A stretch of DNA of 46,363 nt from Bacteroidota bacterium (GTDB lineage Bacteria > Bacteroidota > Bacteroidia > Chitinophagales > Saprospiraceae). Location: assembly GCA_029567325.1 (NCBI GenBank), contig JAKQLF010000281.1, positions 1-46,363 of the forward strand. Reading direction: 5' to 3'. The position numbers and the translations under genes were made by a program. Of this stretch, positions 8,838 to 19,300 are shown piece after piece. Under the pieces are notes generated by a model. The model searched no databases, was not told where the DNA came from, and saw nothing but the letters and a program-made list of their open reading frames with translations. Numbering within the stretch: position 1 is the stretch's first letter; every line of letters begins with the position of its first letter.

Positions 8838-10430
8838 TCAAGTCAACATTTGAATGAGGTTAGATAATTTCTCAGCTTCACTTGCTGGTTTGTCTCGGCG
8901 CCATCTGACAATTCTAGGAAATCTCAATGCGATACCACTCTTGTGTCTGGAAGATTTGGCTATACCTTCAAATGCAAGCTCAAAAACTAATTCTGGTTTC
9001 ACGGCATTGACTGGACCAAATTTTTCTAAAGTATTTTGTCTGACAAATTTTGATACTTCGCCAAATTCAACATCAGTGAGTCCTGAGTAGGCTTTTGTAA
9101 AGGGAACCAACTTACCCTCATCATCCCAAACTGCAAAGGTAAAGTCCGTGTACAGGTTAGCCCTCCTACCGTGTCCCCTTTGAGCATATATCATAACCGC
9201 ATCCACCGTGAATGGCGCAACTTTCCATTTCCACCAATCCCCCTTTCTCCGTCCAGTTTGGTAGGTTGAATTCAACTTTTTCAACATCACACCCTCAGCA
9301 CCTTTTGAAGCTGCATCTGCTCTCATTTTAGCATATTCTTGCCAATCATCAAACGTATAATCTTGGGAAGATAGAAAGATATTGGGTTGATGTAGATTGA
9401 TCAGTAGTTGTTTCAACAAAATTCGGCGTTCAAAAATGGGTTTATCTCTGATGTCTTCACCCTGAAACTCCAAAAGATCATAAGCCATGAGCACTACTGG
9501 ATGGTCTTTTAATATTTTAACTGTAAGGTTTTTTCTTCCTATACGTGTTTGCAAGTCATTGAAATTCATAGGAGCTCCATTTTTATATGGTAAAATTTCA
9601 CCATCAATGACAAAGTTGTCTTGACTTGTCACCGTTTGTAAAACATTGAATTCAGGATATTTTTCTGTGACCAGCTCCTCTCCTCGAGACCAAACAAAAA
9701 TATCTCCCTGACGTTTGATGACTTGCCCCCGGATTCCATCCCATTTAAACTCTGCAGACCAATCTGTGGGTGAGCCCAATGCTTCAAGTTCATCCTCTAG
9801 ACTATATGCCAAAAAGAAGGGGTATGGCTTTGAAATATCTGCATTCTGTATGTTGTCATGAAATAATTCCTGCCATGAAGTATCATCTGGATGCCAGTTT
9901 CCCATCAGTCTATGGGCAATTCTACTTTCTTCTTCGTTTAAATATTTTGCCAAAGCCTTGACGATGAGGTTTTGAGAAACCCCTACCCTAAATCCCCCAG
10001 TAATTATTTTGTTGAAAAGAAAACAAGTTTCACTGTCCAATTCTTGCCACGAATCAAGAATAAATTGCTTTTTGGCTTCTTCTGTCATCTCCTTGAGCCT
10101 TCTTATATTCTGTATCCAATAAGTGAGTCCATGATCAAGGTTATTGCTAGTATTGGGTACAACCAAGGCAATTGTTTCAGCAAGATCTCCAACTACATGG
10201 TAAGTCTCTTCAAAAAGCCAAAGCGGCAGCCCCGAAATTTCTGAACTCCATAGTCTCAGTAAAGTAGTGCTTACAGATCTAGGTGGCCTCCTGTGGGTAA
10301 ACAGCGCTATCGTCCACAATTTATCAATGTCAGAGACCCCACTTGCGAAGTATTCGGCCAAGTGGTTGACCTTATCGTTGGTCTTTGTAGATTCGTCTAT
10401 TGCTCTGTAAAGTGCTGCAAATGTTTTCAA
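8838..10430 (-). CDS. ATP-dependent DNA ligase
   Basis: 530 residues. Three ligase parts are visible: an alpha-helical N-terminal DNA-binding domain (about 1-200), an adenylation domain with motif I EFKWDGIR (catalytic Lys near 229), then FVIDGEILPY (motif III), LEFQGEDIRDKP, GAEGVMLKK (motif IV) and WWKWK (motif V), and a C-terminal OB-fold domain. This length and order match bacterial stand-alone ATP-dependent ligases of the LigB/LigC-like group, not the NAD-dependent LigA. Known relatives seal nicks in repair, and are often next to a 3' exonuclease, phosphoesterase and Lhr-like helicase; none of these is adjacent here. The ligase is transcribed away from the repeat array upstream of it. 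Confidence 0.88.
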   Translation of the reverse strand: MKTFAALYRAIDESTKTNDKVNHLAEYFASGVSDIDKLWTIALFTHRRPPRSVSTTLLRLWSSEISGLPLWLFEETYHVVGDLAETIALVVPNTSNNLDHGLTYWIQNIRRLKEMTEEAKKQFILDSWQELDSETCFLFNKIITGGFRVGVSQNLIVKALAKYLNEEESRIAHRLMGNWHPDDTSWQELFHDNIQNADISKPYPFFLAYSLEDELEALGSPTDWSAEFKWDGIRGQVIKRQGDIFVWSRGEELVTEKYPEFNVLQTVTSQDNFVIDGEILPYKNGAPMNFNDLQTRIGRKNLTVKILKDHPVVLMAYDLLEFQGEDIRDKPIFERRILLKQLLINLHQPNIFLSSQDYTFDDWQEYAKMRADAASKGAEGVMLKKLNSTYQTGRRKGDWWKWKVAPFTVDAVMIYAQRGHGRRANLYTDFTFAVWDDEGKLVPFTKAYSGLTDVEFGEVSKFVRQNTLEKFGPVNAVKPELVFELAFEGIAKSSRHKSGIALRFPRIVRWRRDKPASEAEKLSNLIQMLT

Positions 10431-10596
10431 ATCTTGTCTGGATCTATGCTTTAGTGATTCTAAACTACCCTTTTATTGTATTTGTTCAATTTTGAGATTC
10501 TTTGACCTGCTATTTGCAATGTAAAATTAAAATAATAAAAACATTAGTCATAAGTCAAAAAAATCTGAATTTGCACCTAGGTATATGCAAATATAA
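10431..10596. promoter_or_regulatory. Divergent intergenic region with a 7-bp inverted repeat
   Basis: The part of the ligase/ATPase intergenic gap that lies outside the repeat array. It holds a perfect inverted repeat ATTTGCA (10569-10575) / TGCAAAT (10586-10592) around a 10-nt centre containing CCTAGG. It sits directly beside the first array unit. It could be an operator for the divergent ligase or part of the array's boundary; no promoter was identified with confidence. Confidence 0.3.
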
Positions 10597-10796
10597 TTGG
10601 CTCAAACCTTTAATTCAAGACCACATTGAGCCATTTTTAGATATCTTTATTTGGCTCAATCTATATTTATAATCATAGTTTAAGCCAATTATAAATATCT
10701 ATATTTGGCTCAATATATATTATTTTACATACATTGAGCCAATTTTATATATTCTTATTTGGCTCAATATATATAATATTTATATCTTTAAGCCAA
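10597..10796. repeat. Array of eight alternating inverted repeats (TTGGCTCAAT / ATTGAGCCAA) upstream of the AAA+ ATPase
   Basis: Eight copies of a 9-10-bp motif in strictly alternating orientation: forward at 10597, 10651, 10705 and 10759; reverse at 10625, 10680, 10733 and 10788. Same-orientation copies are 53-55 bp apart, so the array is four units of about 54 bp. Two reverse copies (10680, 10788) read TTAAGCCAA instead of TTGAGCCAA. Forward/reverse pairs can form 9-10-bp stems with about 18-nt AT-only loops. The intervening sequences are similar to one another, not unique spacers. The last copy ends 11 bp before the ATG of the ATPase gene. The copy at 10705 overlaps TATATTTG (10700-10707), a match to the -7 promoter consensus. 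Confidence 0.9.
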
Positions 10797-10807
10797 ATAT
10801 AAAAGTA

Positions 10808-12238
10808 ATGGAGGTACAAGGAAGAGATAAGGAAATAGCCTTAATGGAGCAACTTCTAGAAAGTGATCGATCAGAATTTCTTGCATTATATGGTCGACGT
10901 CGTGTAGGAAAAACCTATTTGATAGACCAACTTTATGGAAATAAGATGGTATTTGCCATGTCTGGATTGCATGATGCCACATTACCAGAACAGTTGCAGA
11001 ATTTTAGTCAGGCTTTTCAAAACAGCACAAAACAAATAACGCCCACACCAAAAAACTGGTTGGAAGCATTACATATGCTCATTCAGCATATTGAAAAAAT
11101 CAAAAGACCAAGCAAAAAAGTGGTATTTATAGATGAACTACCTTGGTTGAGTACTGCAAGGTCTGGCTTTTTATCAAGCTTAGAACATTTTTGGAATTCT
11201 TGGGCTAGCAAACGCCAAGATATCTTATTGGTGGTATGTGGCTCAGCAGCCAGCTGGATGATACAAAATGTAGTAAGAAATAAAGGTGGATTACACAATC
11301 GAATTACACAAACCATCCGATTGCTTCCTTTCACTTTGGGTGAGTCTGAGAAACTATTAAAATCCAATGGTATAAGACTCAGTCAATATCAAATTGCTCA
11401 GATATATATGGTTACAGGAGGCATACCATATTATCTCATGTCTGTAAAAAAGGGACAAAGCGTAGATCAAATCATCAATTATTTATGCTTCAGCAAAGAT
11501 GCTCTATTATCAAAAGAATTTGATTATTTATTTGAATCCCTATTTGGTACCGGACAAAATCATCTGGCGATAATCAATGCCTTGGCCGGAAAAAACATTG
11601 GGCTAACACGTACAGAAATATTAAAGAAAAGTAAGTTGCCAAATGCCGGAAGTACTACAAGATTGCTCGACGAATTGGAAGAAAGTGGTTTCATAGGTAA
11701 GTATACACCTTTTGAAAAGAAAACCAAGGATGCTTTATATCGCATTTCTGACCCATATACTTTGTTTTACCACAAATTTATTCGGGGAACAAAAGCTACT
11801 TCCAACACTTATTTGAATATAAGTCAATCATCCTCCTGGCCTATATGGCAAGGTATAGCCTTTGAAAATATTTGTCTTTATCACATTCCGCAAATAAAAG
11901 ATAAACTTGGCATTAGTGGCGTAAATACCTTACAAGCCTCTTGGATAAAGAAAGGTACCAAACTGGTTCAAGGCGCCCAAATAGATATGCTTATCGATCG
12001 TGATGATGCCATCATCAACGTTTGCGAAGCAAAATTTCACCAAGAAGTATTTGTCATTGAAAAAGAATACGCAAAGAAGATTCAAACAAAACTTTCTGTA
12101 TTCAAACAAAACATCAAATCCAAAAAATCCATCTTCCTTGTTTTCATAAGCGTTGCCGGTTTGCAAAAAAACGAATACTACTTCGACTTGGTGCAAAACG
12201 AGGTCAAGCTGACCGATATATTTACTTTGGTAAAGTAA
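10808..12238 (+). CDS. AAA+ ATPase of the archaeal-type/DUF234 family with PD-(D/E)XK-like C-terminal domain
   Basis: 476 residues. The Walker A motif GRRRVGKT is at 29-36, Walker B VVFIDELPW at about 105-113, and a sensor-like LVVCGSAASWM follows. A winged-helix region (about 255-305, TRTEILKKSK...TRLLDELEESG) is next. The last domain matches the DUF234 family, with QID (Asp393) and CEAK (Glu407, Lys409) in the spacing of a PD-(D/E)XK nuclease core. The family (COG1672) is widespread in archaea and some bacteria, and its biological role is poorly known; a DNA-processing or defence role is inference. The gene stands alone, is preceded by the alternating inverted-repeat array and is followed by a strong terminator. 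It may therefore be a self-contained mobile or defence-like cassette. Confidence 0.85.
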   Translation: MEVQGRDKEIALMEQLLESDRSEFLALYGRRRVGKTYLIDQLYGNKMVFAMSGLHDATLPEQLQNFSQAFQNSTKQITPTPKNWLEALHMLIQHIEKIKRPSKKVVFIDELPWLSTARSGFLSSLEHFWNSWASKRQDILLVVCGSAASWMIQNVVRNKGGLHNRITQTIRLLPFTLGESEKLLKSNGIRLSQYQIAQIYMVTGGIPYYLMSVKKGQSVDQIINYLCFSKDALLSKEFDYLFESLFGTGQNHLAIINALAGKNIGLTRTEILKKSKLPNAGSTTRLLDELEESGFIGKYTPFEKKTKDALYRISDPYTLFYHKFIRGTKATSNTYLNISQSSSWPIWQGIAFENICLYHIPQIKDKLGISGVNTLQASWIKKGTKLVQGAQIDMLIDRDDAIINVCEAKFHQEVFVIEKEYAKKIQTKLSVFKQNIKSKKSIFLVFISVAGLQKNEYYFDLVQNEVKLTDIFTLVK

Positions 12239-12263
12239 AAGCAAAATAAGCCATTGCTTAAAA

Positions 12264-12297
12264 AAAAAGGTTGTCAAATATGTCTGACAACCTTTTT
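12264..12297. terminator. Strong bidirectional intrinsic terminator
   Basis: Perfect 13-bp stem: AAAAAGGTTGTCA (12264-12276) and TGACAACCTTTTT (12285-12297) with an 8-nt loop. It is flanked by an A-run on the left and ends in a T-run on the right, and it lies between the convergent ATPase and sucD genes, so it can terminate both. Confidence 0.85.
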
Positions 12298-12330
12298 GGA
12301 CAAAGTCCTTATCTTAAAATAAACGAGATA

Positions 12331-13209
12331 TTACAAGCTGCTCATTACTTTTTTCATCGTTTCGCCAATCTCTGCAGGAGAATGTACGACATGAATACCA
12401 CACTCAGCCATGATCTTCATTTTGGCTTCAGCTGTATCTTCATGACCACCAACAATTGCACCTGCATGGCCCATGGTTCTTCCCTTAGGTGCAGTTTGAC
12501 CAGCAATAAATCCAACTACAGGTTTTTTATTTCCTGTCTCTTTGATATACCTAGCAGCCAATGCTTCGTAGTTTCCACCAATTTCACCAATTAACACGAT
12601 ACCATGTGTTTCTGGATCATTCATGAATAATTCTACCGCTTCTTTTGTTGGAGTACCAATAATAGGGTCACCTCCAATACCAATGGCAGTTGAAATTCCC
12701 AAACCAGCTTTCACAATTTGGTCAGCAGCTTCATAAGTAAGTGTTCCAGATTTTGAAACAATTCCTATATGTCCCTTTTTGAAAACAAAACCAGGCATAA
12801 TTCCTACTTTTGCTTCATCTGGTGTGATTACACCCGGGCAATTTGGTCCTACTAATCTACAGTCATAACGTTCAATAAAAGCTTTGGCTTTTACCATGTC
12901 TTGCACCGGAATCCCTTCTGTGATGCAAATGATCACTTTGATACCAGCTTCAGCAGCCTCCATGATGGCGTCTGCAGCAAATGCTGGAGGTACAAAAATA
13001 ATTGAAACATTTGCAGCCGCAATCTTCACTGCATCTTGGACAGTATTAAATACTGGTTTGCCCAAATGTTCCTGACCACCTTTACCAGGAGTAACACCAC
13101 CTACTACATTTGTTCCATACTCAATCATTTGTTCTGCATGGAAAGTACCTTCTGTACCTGTGAAACCCTGTACGATGATTCTTGAATCACTATTAACTAA
13201 TACGCTCAT
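12331..13209 (-). CDS. sucD: Succinyl-CoA synthetase (ADP-forming), alpha subunit
   Basis: 292 residues, the usual length. The CoA-binding Rossmann N-terminus is seen ([14 protein letters not shown]), then [16 protein letters not shown] and [11 protein letters not shown]. The phosphohistidine loop GHAGAIVGG carries the active-site His near residue 248. The enzyme interconverts succinyl-CoA and succinate with nucleotide phosphorylation in the TCA cycle; the beta subunit (sucC) is not in the window. Its ATG overlaps the preceding stop codon by one base (TAATG at 13207-13211), so translation is probably coupled to divIC. It is the last gene of the carA-eno-divIC-sucD transcript and ends before the strong terminator. 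Confidence 0.97.
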   Translation of the reverse strand: MSVLVNSDSRIIVQGFTGTEGTFHAEQMIEYGTNVVGGVTPGKGGQEHLGKPVFNTVQDAVKIAAANVSIIFVPPAFAADAIMEAAEAGIKVIICITEGIPVQDMVKAKAFIERYDCRLVGPNCPGVITPDEAKVGIMPGFVFKKGHIGIVSKSGTLTYEAADQIVKAGLGISTAIGIGGDPIIGTPTKEAVELFMNDPETHGIVLIGEIGGNYEALAARYIKETGNKKPVVGFIAGQTAPKGRTMGHAGAIVGGHEDTAEAKMKIMAECGIHVVHSPAEIGETMKKVMSSL

Positions 13210-13535
13210 TATTCTTTTTTAGGTTCTATAATGAATACTTCTTCATTTTGTTTGTGCATGTAATATTTCTCTCTGGCAAACTTTTCCTTGTTTTTATCAA
13301 GGTCCTGTTTGTCACTGATGGCTTTGTCAATTGATTCGATGTAACCTTGTTTTTCCTTTTCAAGGCGTCTTATGGTTCTTGACAATTGAAACTGCTCTAC
13401 CCAACTATATGAATCAATAAACATCAACCAAAACAAAAATACAGCTCCTGTGATGGTAAATTTATTGATCCAATTTTCAGGCACTCTTAGCCCAATCTTT
13501 TGGAGAAATGTCTGTACAATACCTGTTATACTCAT
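13209..13535 (-). CDS. Septum formation initiator family protein (FtsB/DivIC-like)
   Basis: 108 residues with one transmembrane helix near residues 27-43 ([15 protein letters not shown]), followed by a charged heptad-like coiled coil (about 50-90) and the family segment [18 protein letters not shown]. This is the layout of FtsB/DivIC, a bitopic division protein that links FtsL and FtsQ/DivIB at the septum. The position directly after eno is a recurrent arrangement in bacteria and supports the call. Its stop codon overlaps the sucD start. Confidence 0.85.
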   Translation of the reverse strand: MSITGIVQTFLQKIGLRVPENWINKFTITGAVFLFWLMFIDSYSWVEQFQLSRTIRRLEKEKQGYIESIDKAISDKQDLDKNKEKFAREKYYMHKQNEEVFIIEPKKE

Positions 13536-13605
13536 TAGCTACCTCTTTAAGCCGCTAAGATATTAAAAAAATATCGAAGGTATAACAAGTTGATAAACAA
13601 ATATT

Positions 13606-14895
<1,290 letters not shown>

Positions 14896-16002
14896 TCAAT
14901 TGTTTTTCGATTTTCTAATACTTTCTATAAATTGATCAAACAAATATCTGGAATCATGTGGGCCAGGTGCCGCTTCTGGGTGATATTGCACGGAAAAAGC
15001 TGGTTTATCTACCAATCTGATACCTTCTATTGAATTGTCATTGAGGTTCATGTGTGTGATCTCAATGTCTGATCTTGATTTTAATTGTTCAGCGCTTACT
15101 GCAAAGCCATGGTTTTGACTGGTAATTTCGCAATACCCTGAAATAATATTTTTGACAGGGTGATTTATACCTCTATGACCATGGTGCATCTTGAATGTAT
15201 CAACATCAGATGCCAAAGCCAGTAATTGATGTCCCAAACATATACCAAATAAAGGCATCTCTAGTTGTAACAAAGCTTTCACTGTTTTGATGGCGTAATC
15301 CATCGCAGCAGGATCTCCCGGACCATTTGACAAAAAGAAACCATCTGGTTTGAAAGTCATCAACTCTTCTACCTCTGTTTTTGCAGGGAATACTTTGAGG
15401 AAGGCTCCTCTTTCTGTAAAACACCTGAGGATGTTTTTCTTTGTACCATAATCAAGCACTGCGATTCTTACGTCTGAGTTGGGATCACCCAATTCATAGG
15501 CAACGTCTGTAGTAACTTTGGAAGAAAGCTCTAAACCTTCCATTGATGGTACACTTTTTAGTTGTTCTAAGAGCGATTTAACGTCTTCAGTTTCAGAAGA
15601 AATGATGCAATTCATCGCTCCTCCGTCTCTTATCTTTCTTACTATCTCTCTTGTATCAACTTCATAAATGCAGACAATTTTATTGTCCACAAAATATTTG
15701 TCCAAATCTTCATCCGCCATTTTGCGAGAATAGTCATTGGTAAAATTTTTACAGATAAGACCAGATATTTGAACCTTTTCAGATTCTTCGTCTTTTTCTT
15801 TGACGCCATAATTACCAATGTGGGCATTGGTTGTGACAATCACTTGTCCGTAATAAGATGGATCGGTAAAAATTTCTTGATAACCTGTCATTCCAGTGTT
15901 GAAACAAATTTCTCCAGTGGTAGTGCCTATAAATCCAGCTGATTTCCCTTTGAAAATCGTACCATCTTCCAGTACGAGAATTGCTGATTTTTTTATTTCC
16001 AT
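14896..16002 (-). CDS. carA: Carbamoyl-phosphate synthase, small (glutaminase) subunit
   Basis: 368 residues. The N-terminal small-subunit domain shows ILVLEDGTIFKG and FNTGMTGYQEIFTDPSY. The C-terminal class I glutamine amidotransferase domain shows FLSNGPGDP, the nucleophile loop LFGICLGHQLLAL and the His-Glu pair in VQYHPEAAPGP. It supplies ammonia from glutamine to CarB for arginine and pyrimidine synthesis. carB is not in the window. First gene of an operon with eno, divIC and sucD; carA next to eno is often seen in Bacteroidota. Confidence 0.97.
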   Translation of the reverse strand: MEIKKSAILVLEDGTIFKGKSAGFIGTTTGEICFNTGMTGYQEIFTDPSYYGQVIVTTNAHIGNYGVKEKDEESEKVQISGLICKNFTNDYSRKMADEDLDKYFVDNKIVCIYEVDTREIVRKIRDGGAMNCIISSETEDVKSLLEQLKSVPSMEGLELSSKVTTDVAYELGDPNSDVRIAVLDYGTKKNILRCFTERGAFLKVFPAKTEVEELMTFKPDGFFLSNGPGDPAAMDYAIKTVKALLQLEMPLFGICLGHQLLALASDVDTFKMHHGHRGINHPVKNIISGYCEITSQNHGFAVSAEQLKSRSDIEITHMNLNDNSIEGIRLVDKPAFSVQYHPEAAPGPHDSRYLFDQFIESIRKSKNN

Positions 16003-16321
16003 TCAACTATTTTGTTACGAAATTGAAGATTTGGACGCAAATATAAATCATTAAGCCAAATAAGTTAATCACAGGACATCTTTTGTTCATTCAATAAATT
16101 GTTTCCATGAAGCAAAAAGCTAGTGAAAAAAAATATTTGCAATTAATTTCATAAAATTACGAAATTATTCAATACTTAAACCAACTTTTTCAACGTATAA
16201 CTTTATTTTAATATGTTCCTATTGTTAGATATTTAACAATATAGTCACAATGGGTGGAAAGAAATTTGGCTTCATTCGGAACTCTTAAATTAGAATTTAT
16301 TGAAATTGAAATTTTGCGTAC
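16003..16321. other. Intergenic region upstream of the carA operon
   Basis: About 320 bp of AT-rich sequence between the helicase stop and the carA start, both on the minus strand. Apart from the candidate carA -7 element listed separately, no gene, hairpin or repeat was recognised. Confidence 0.4.
16038..16045 (-). promoter_or_regulatory. Candidate -7 element of the carA operon promoter
   Basis: The minus strand reads TATATTTG, an exact match to the Bacteroidota -7 consensus TAnnTTTG. It would place the transcript start about 30 nt upstream of the carA ATG. A TTTG -33 element at the usual spacing was not found. Confidence 0.35.
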
Positions 16322-19300
16322 CTACAGCTCGACACACTGGCTAATTAAAGCTTTGTAGTTTTTATCTTTTTCCAATATTTCACGGTTGCCGATGATGATC
16401 AACTGTTCACGAGCCCTGGTGATGGCCACATTGAGTTTGCGATCAACTCCATCAGCATTTAAAGAGACCAAAGCATTCATTTGAGAAGGTTTGTTGGTAC
16501 AGATACTAAACAAAATAATGTCTCTAGCACCACCTTGGTATCGCTCAACAGAATCGACTGTGACTTCATCAAAATCTGGAATTTTACTTTTAATTAAAGC
16601 TATTTGAGCTTTATAAGGCGTGATTACACCTACAGAGTTTTTATGCCAATGTAAGTTTTCTTTTCGATAATGGTCTCTTATTTGATTGATCAGTGATGCT
16701 ACCACGTCAGCCTCAAATGTGTTTAATTTCCACTGCAAAGTATTGTCTACAGGAGTTTCTATAAAGATCAATCTTTGACTTGTCAAGATATTATTTCGAT
16801 GTGATTGGACAATGGTCATGGGCCTGATCAAACGGTTTACACCAGGTACCACTTCCAGTTTGTTTTTATAAAATTGCATCTTTGGGAATGCCATAAGGGT
16901 TTCATGCATTCTTCCTTGCTGATTTAAAATTTCTAACACATGCGTCCAATTTTGAGTTGAACATTGGCGGTATAGTCTTTCAAAAAATGACATGGAGGTT
17001 TGGACAATTCCATTGTCCAAGAGCAAATCATCTTTTATGTCACACAACTTCTCATTCTGTGTCACAACTGCTGGTAATTGATTATGGTCACCTATCAAAA
17101 CGAATCGATCAAAATTGGTCAATAACCCTATGATGGCAGGTTCTAGGATTTGTGAAGCTTCATCCACAATGGCCATGTCAAATTTCAACAACTCAAATAG
17201 TTCGGGCTTTCCTTGCATGGAGGAAATGGTTGAAACATAAATCCTGGTCGATTTCAATTTTTGCAAGATTTGCGCCCTTGTTTTGAAACCTTTGATCTGT
17301 TCGTCCAGCAGATTATCTACATAATTTTGGTCTACGGAATATTTGGAACCTATGCGAATAAAATCTTTTTTCAAACCTGCTGATTCAAGCGCATCACAAA
17401 TTTCATCTACTGCCCTATTGGTGTAAGCCAAATAACATATTCTGGTCTCAGACAACATGAATAAATGTCGAGCAGCGTGTTTGATGATGATGCTTGTCTT
17501 GCCTGTACCTGGAGGTCCCCACAACAAGAGGTAATCTTTGGTTTGAATGATTTTCCTAACTATCATTTTTTGCTGCACAGTCAGCACATCATCGATGGAA
17601 ATCTGTGTTTCTTGTTCATTGAAAGCAGGTCTTTTCCTTCCCAATAAAATTTCTCTTTTATCCTTTGTAGCTGATGCAAAATCAAATAGATTTCGATACA
17701 TGTGCCTGAAGCTAGAGTCCAATACGTCTGCCTCCAAGTTCCAAAAGCCTGTAGTTTTAAATAGATGTTGATTGAGTTGTGGATGACGCATGCGAATGGT
17801 AATGTAGGTTTCACCTAATTCCAAAACGGTACATTTAAATATCTCATGGTGGAGTACTTGCCGGGCATTGTGTTGGTGAGGATATAAAACAGCGATGTCA
17901 CCAATTCTGAAATTGGCTAATGCTGCGGTAAGTTTTGTTTTCTTGAGTTTGATGACTGGAAAGGGATCATCACTGTCATTTTTTTCAATTTGGAGGTGAT
18001 TGTAAATGGCAAATCTATCTGCTTTTTCTTCTACTGTCTCCAACCAAAGTCCACTCAGTCCATTTGCTTTTTCCAATCCATGTTCTCCAGTTTTTGCCAG
18101 CAAATGTTCCCTTGCTATGAAATTACTGAATCGCTCAAAATAGATTTTCTCAACTTCGTCCAGAGAAGTATAAATTTCTTCAAACAACTTCAGATCCTGT
18201 AATAAAAACCCTTTGAGGCCAGGTTGATTTTCTACTTTCAAAAATTTGAAAACCTTTTTCACAAGTTCTGGGTCGTTGGCAATCCCAAATTCAATGGTCA
18301 CGATTTCATTGCGGGTCTTGATGATCTCGTAATTTAATTCCCTAATCCCGTAGGCCAATTTCATATTGTCTTCGCCAAGTGCAGAATATAGTATGAAATT
18401 AATAGGCTGTAATTGTCCCCGATAGGTCGATTTTATGATCATTTCGTACAACATAGTCTGCACGTAGTGTGACTGACTGATGCCAAACTTATTGGGTTTA
18501 AATGGTTTGGTACTTTTTAATTCGATGATTTCTGCTTTGGTGCGTTTGTCATCAATATGGAATAAATCTAGTCGCCCTTGCACGCCATAATCCCTGCAAT
18601 AAAAAGTAGGTTCGAGATAAATCTTGCCCTTTTCAATTCCTTTTTTTGGAAAATCTTCGACGATGGTACGTTGTAAATGGTCAAAATGCATTTTTAATTT
18701 GCTCATGACTTCTTCAATGGTGGCATCATCAAACAAGACCCAAGACAAGGTATCTAATGCAAAAATATCTTGAGTCAAAGCAGACATTTCAATGGTGGAA
18801 TCTTTGATCAATTGATCAAGAAAAAAGTTGACGGTATTACCAATCATCAAGGGAGGTGAAATCTGATGCGGTTTGAATTTATTAACGAGGTATATCCATG
18901 GTGAGATTGTTTTATCGCCGTGGATGTTGGCTATTGTGGTCACGTCTACCAGGTAGTCTGGATAAATGACAAATGCAGATGGAATTAAAACATCGTTTTC
19001 TAGTACATCAACGTCGATCAGGTTTATGGGAAAAGGTTTGGGAAAAACTTTGAGCGCCGCAATAATATTTTTAGTAAATAATTGATTTTTACTATCTACA
19101 TCATATTGTACAAGATATTGTACATCTGGTTGTCTTTCAGAAATAAAGGTCAACGTGTTATTCGATTCATTTTCTGAGACTACAATACCTTCTATAAGAG
19201 GAGCAAAAGATTTTCTTTCGTAAGGTTCTTGATTGATTAATTTATTGAGGTTATCTGGAATTTGGATCGAGCCAACTGCACGGCCGCTTTCTAAATATTG

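Noticed and set aside
10597-10796. CRISPR array
   Set aside because: The motif is 9-10 bp and alternates in orientation, the intervening AT-rich stretches resemble each other, and no cas gene is nearby.
10808-12238. Insertion sequence or transposase
   Set aside because: The protein has AAA+ and DUF234-type features, not a transposase core, and no terminal inverted repeats or target duplications were found flanking the whole unit.
12271-12594. Plus-strand frame over the sucD 3' end
   Set aside because: It is antisense to a well-supported sucD and starts in the terminator hairpin.
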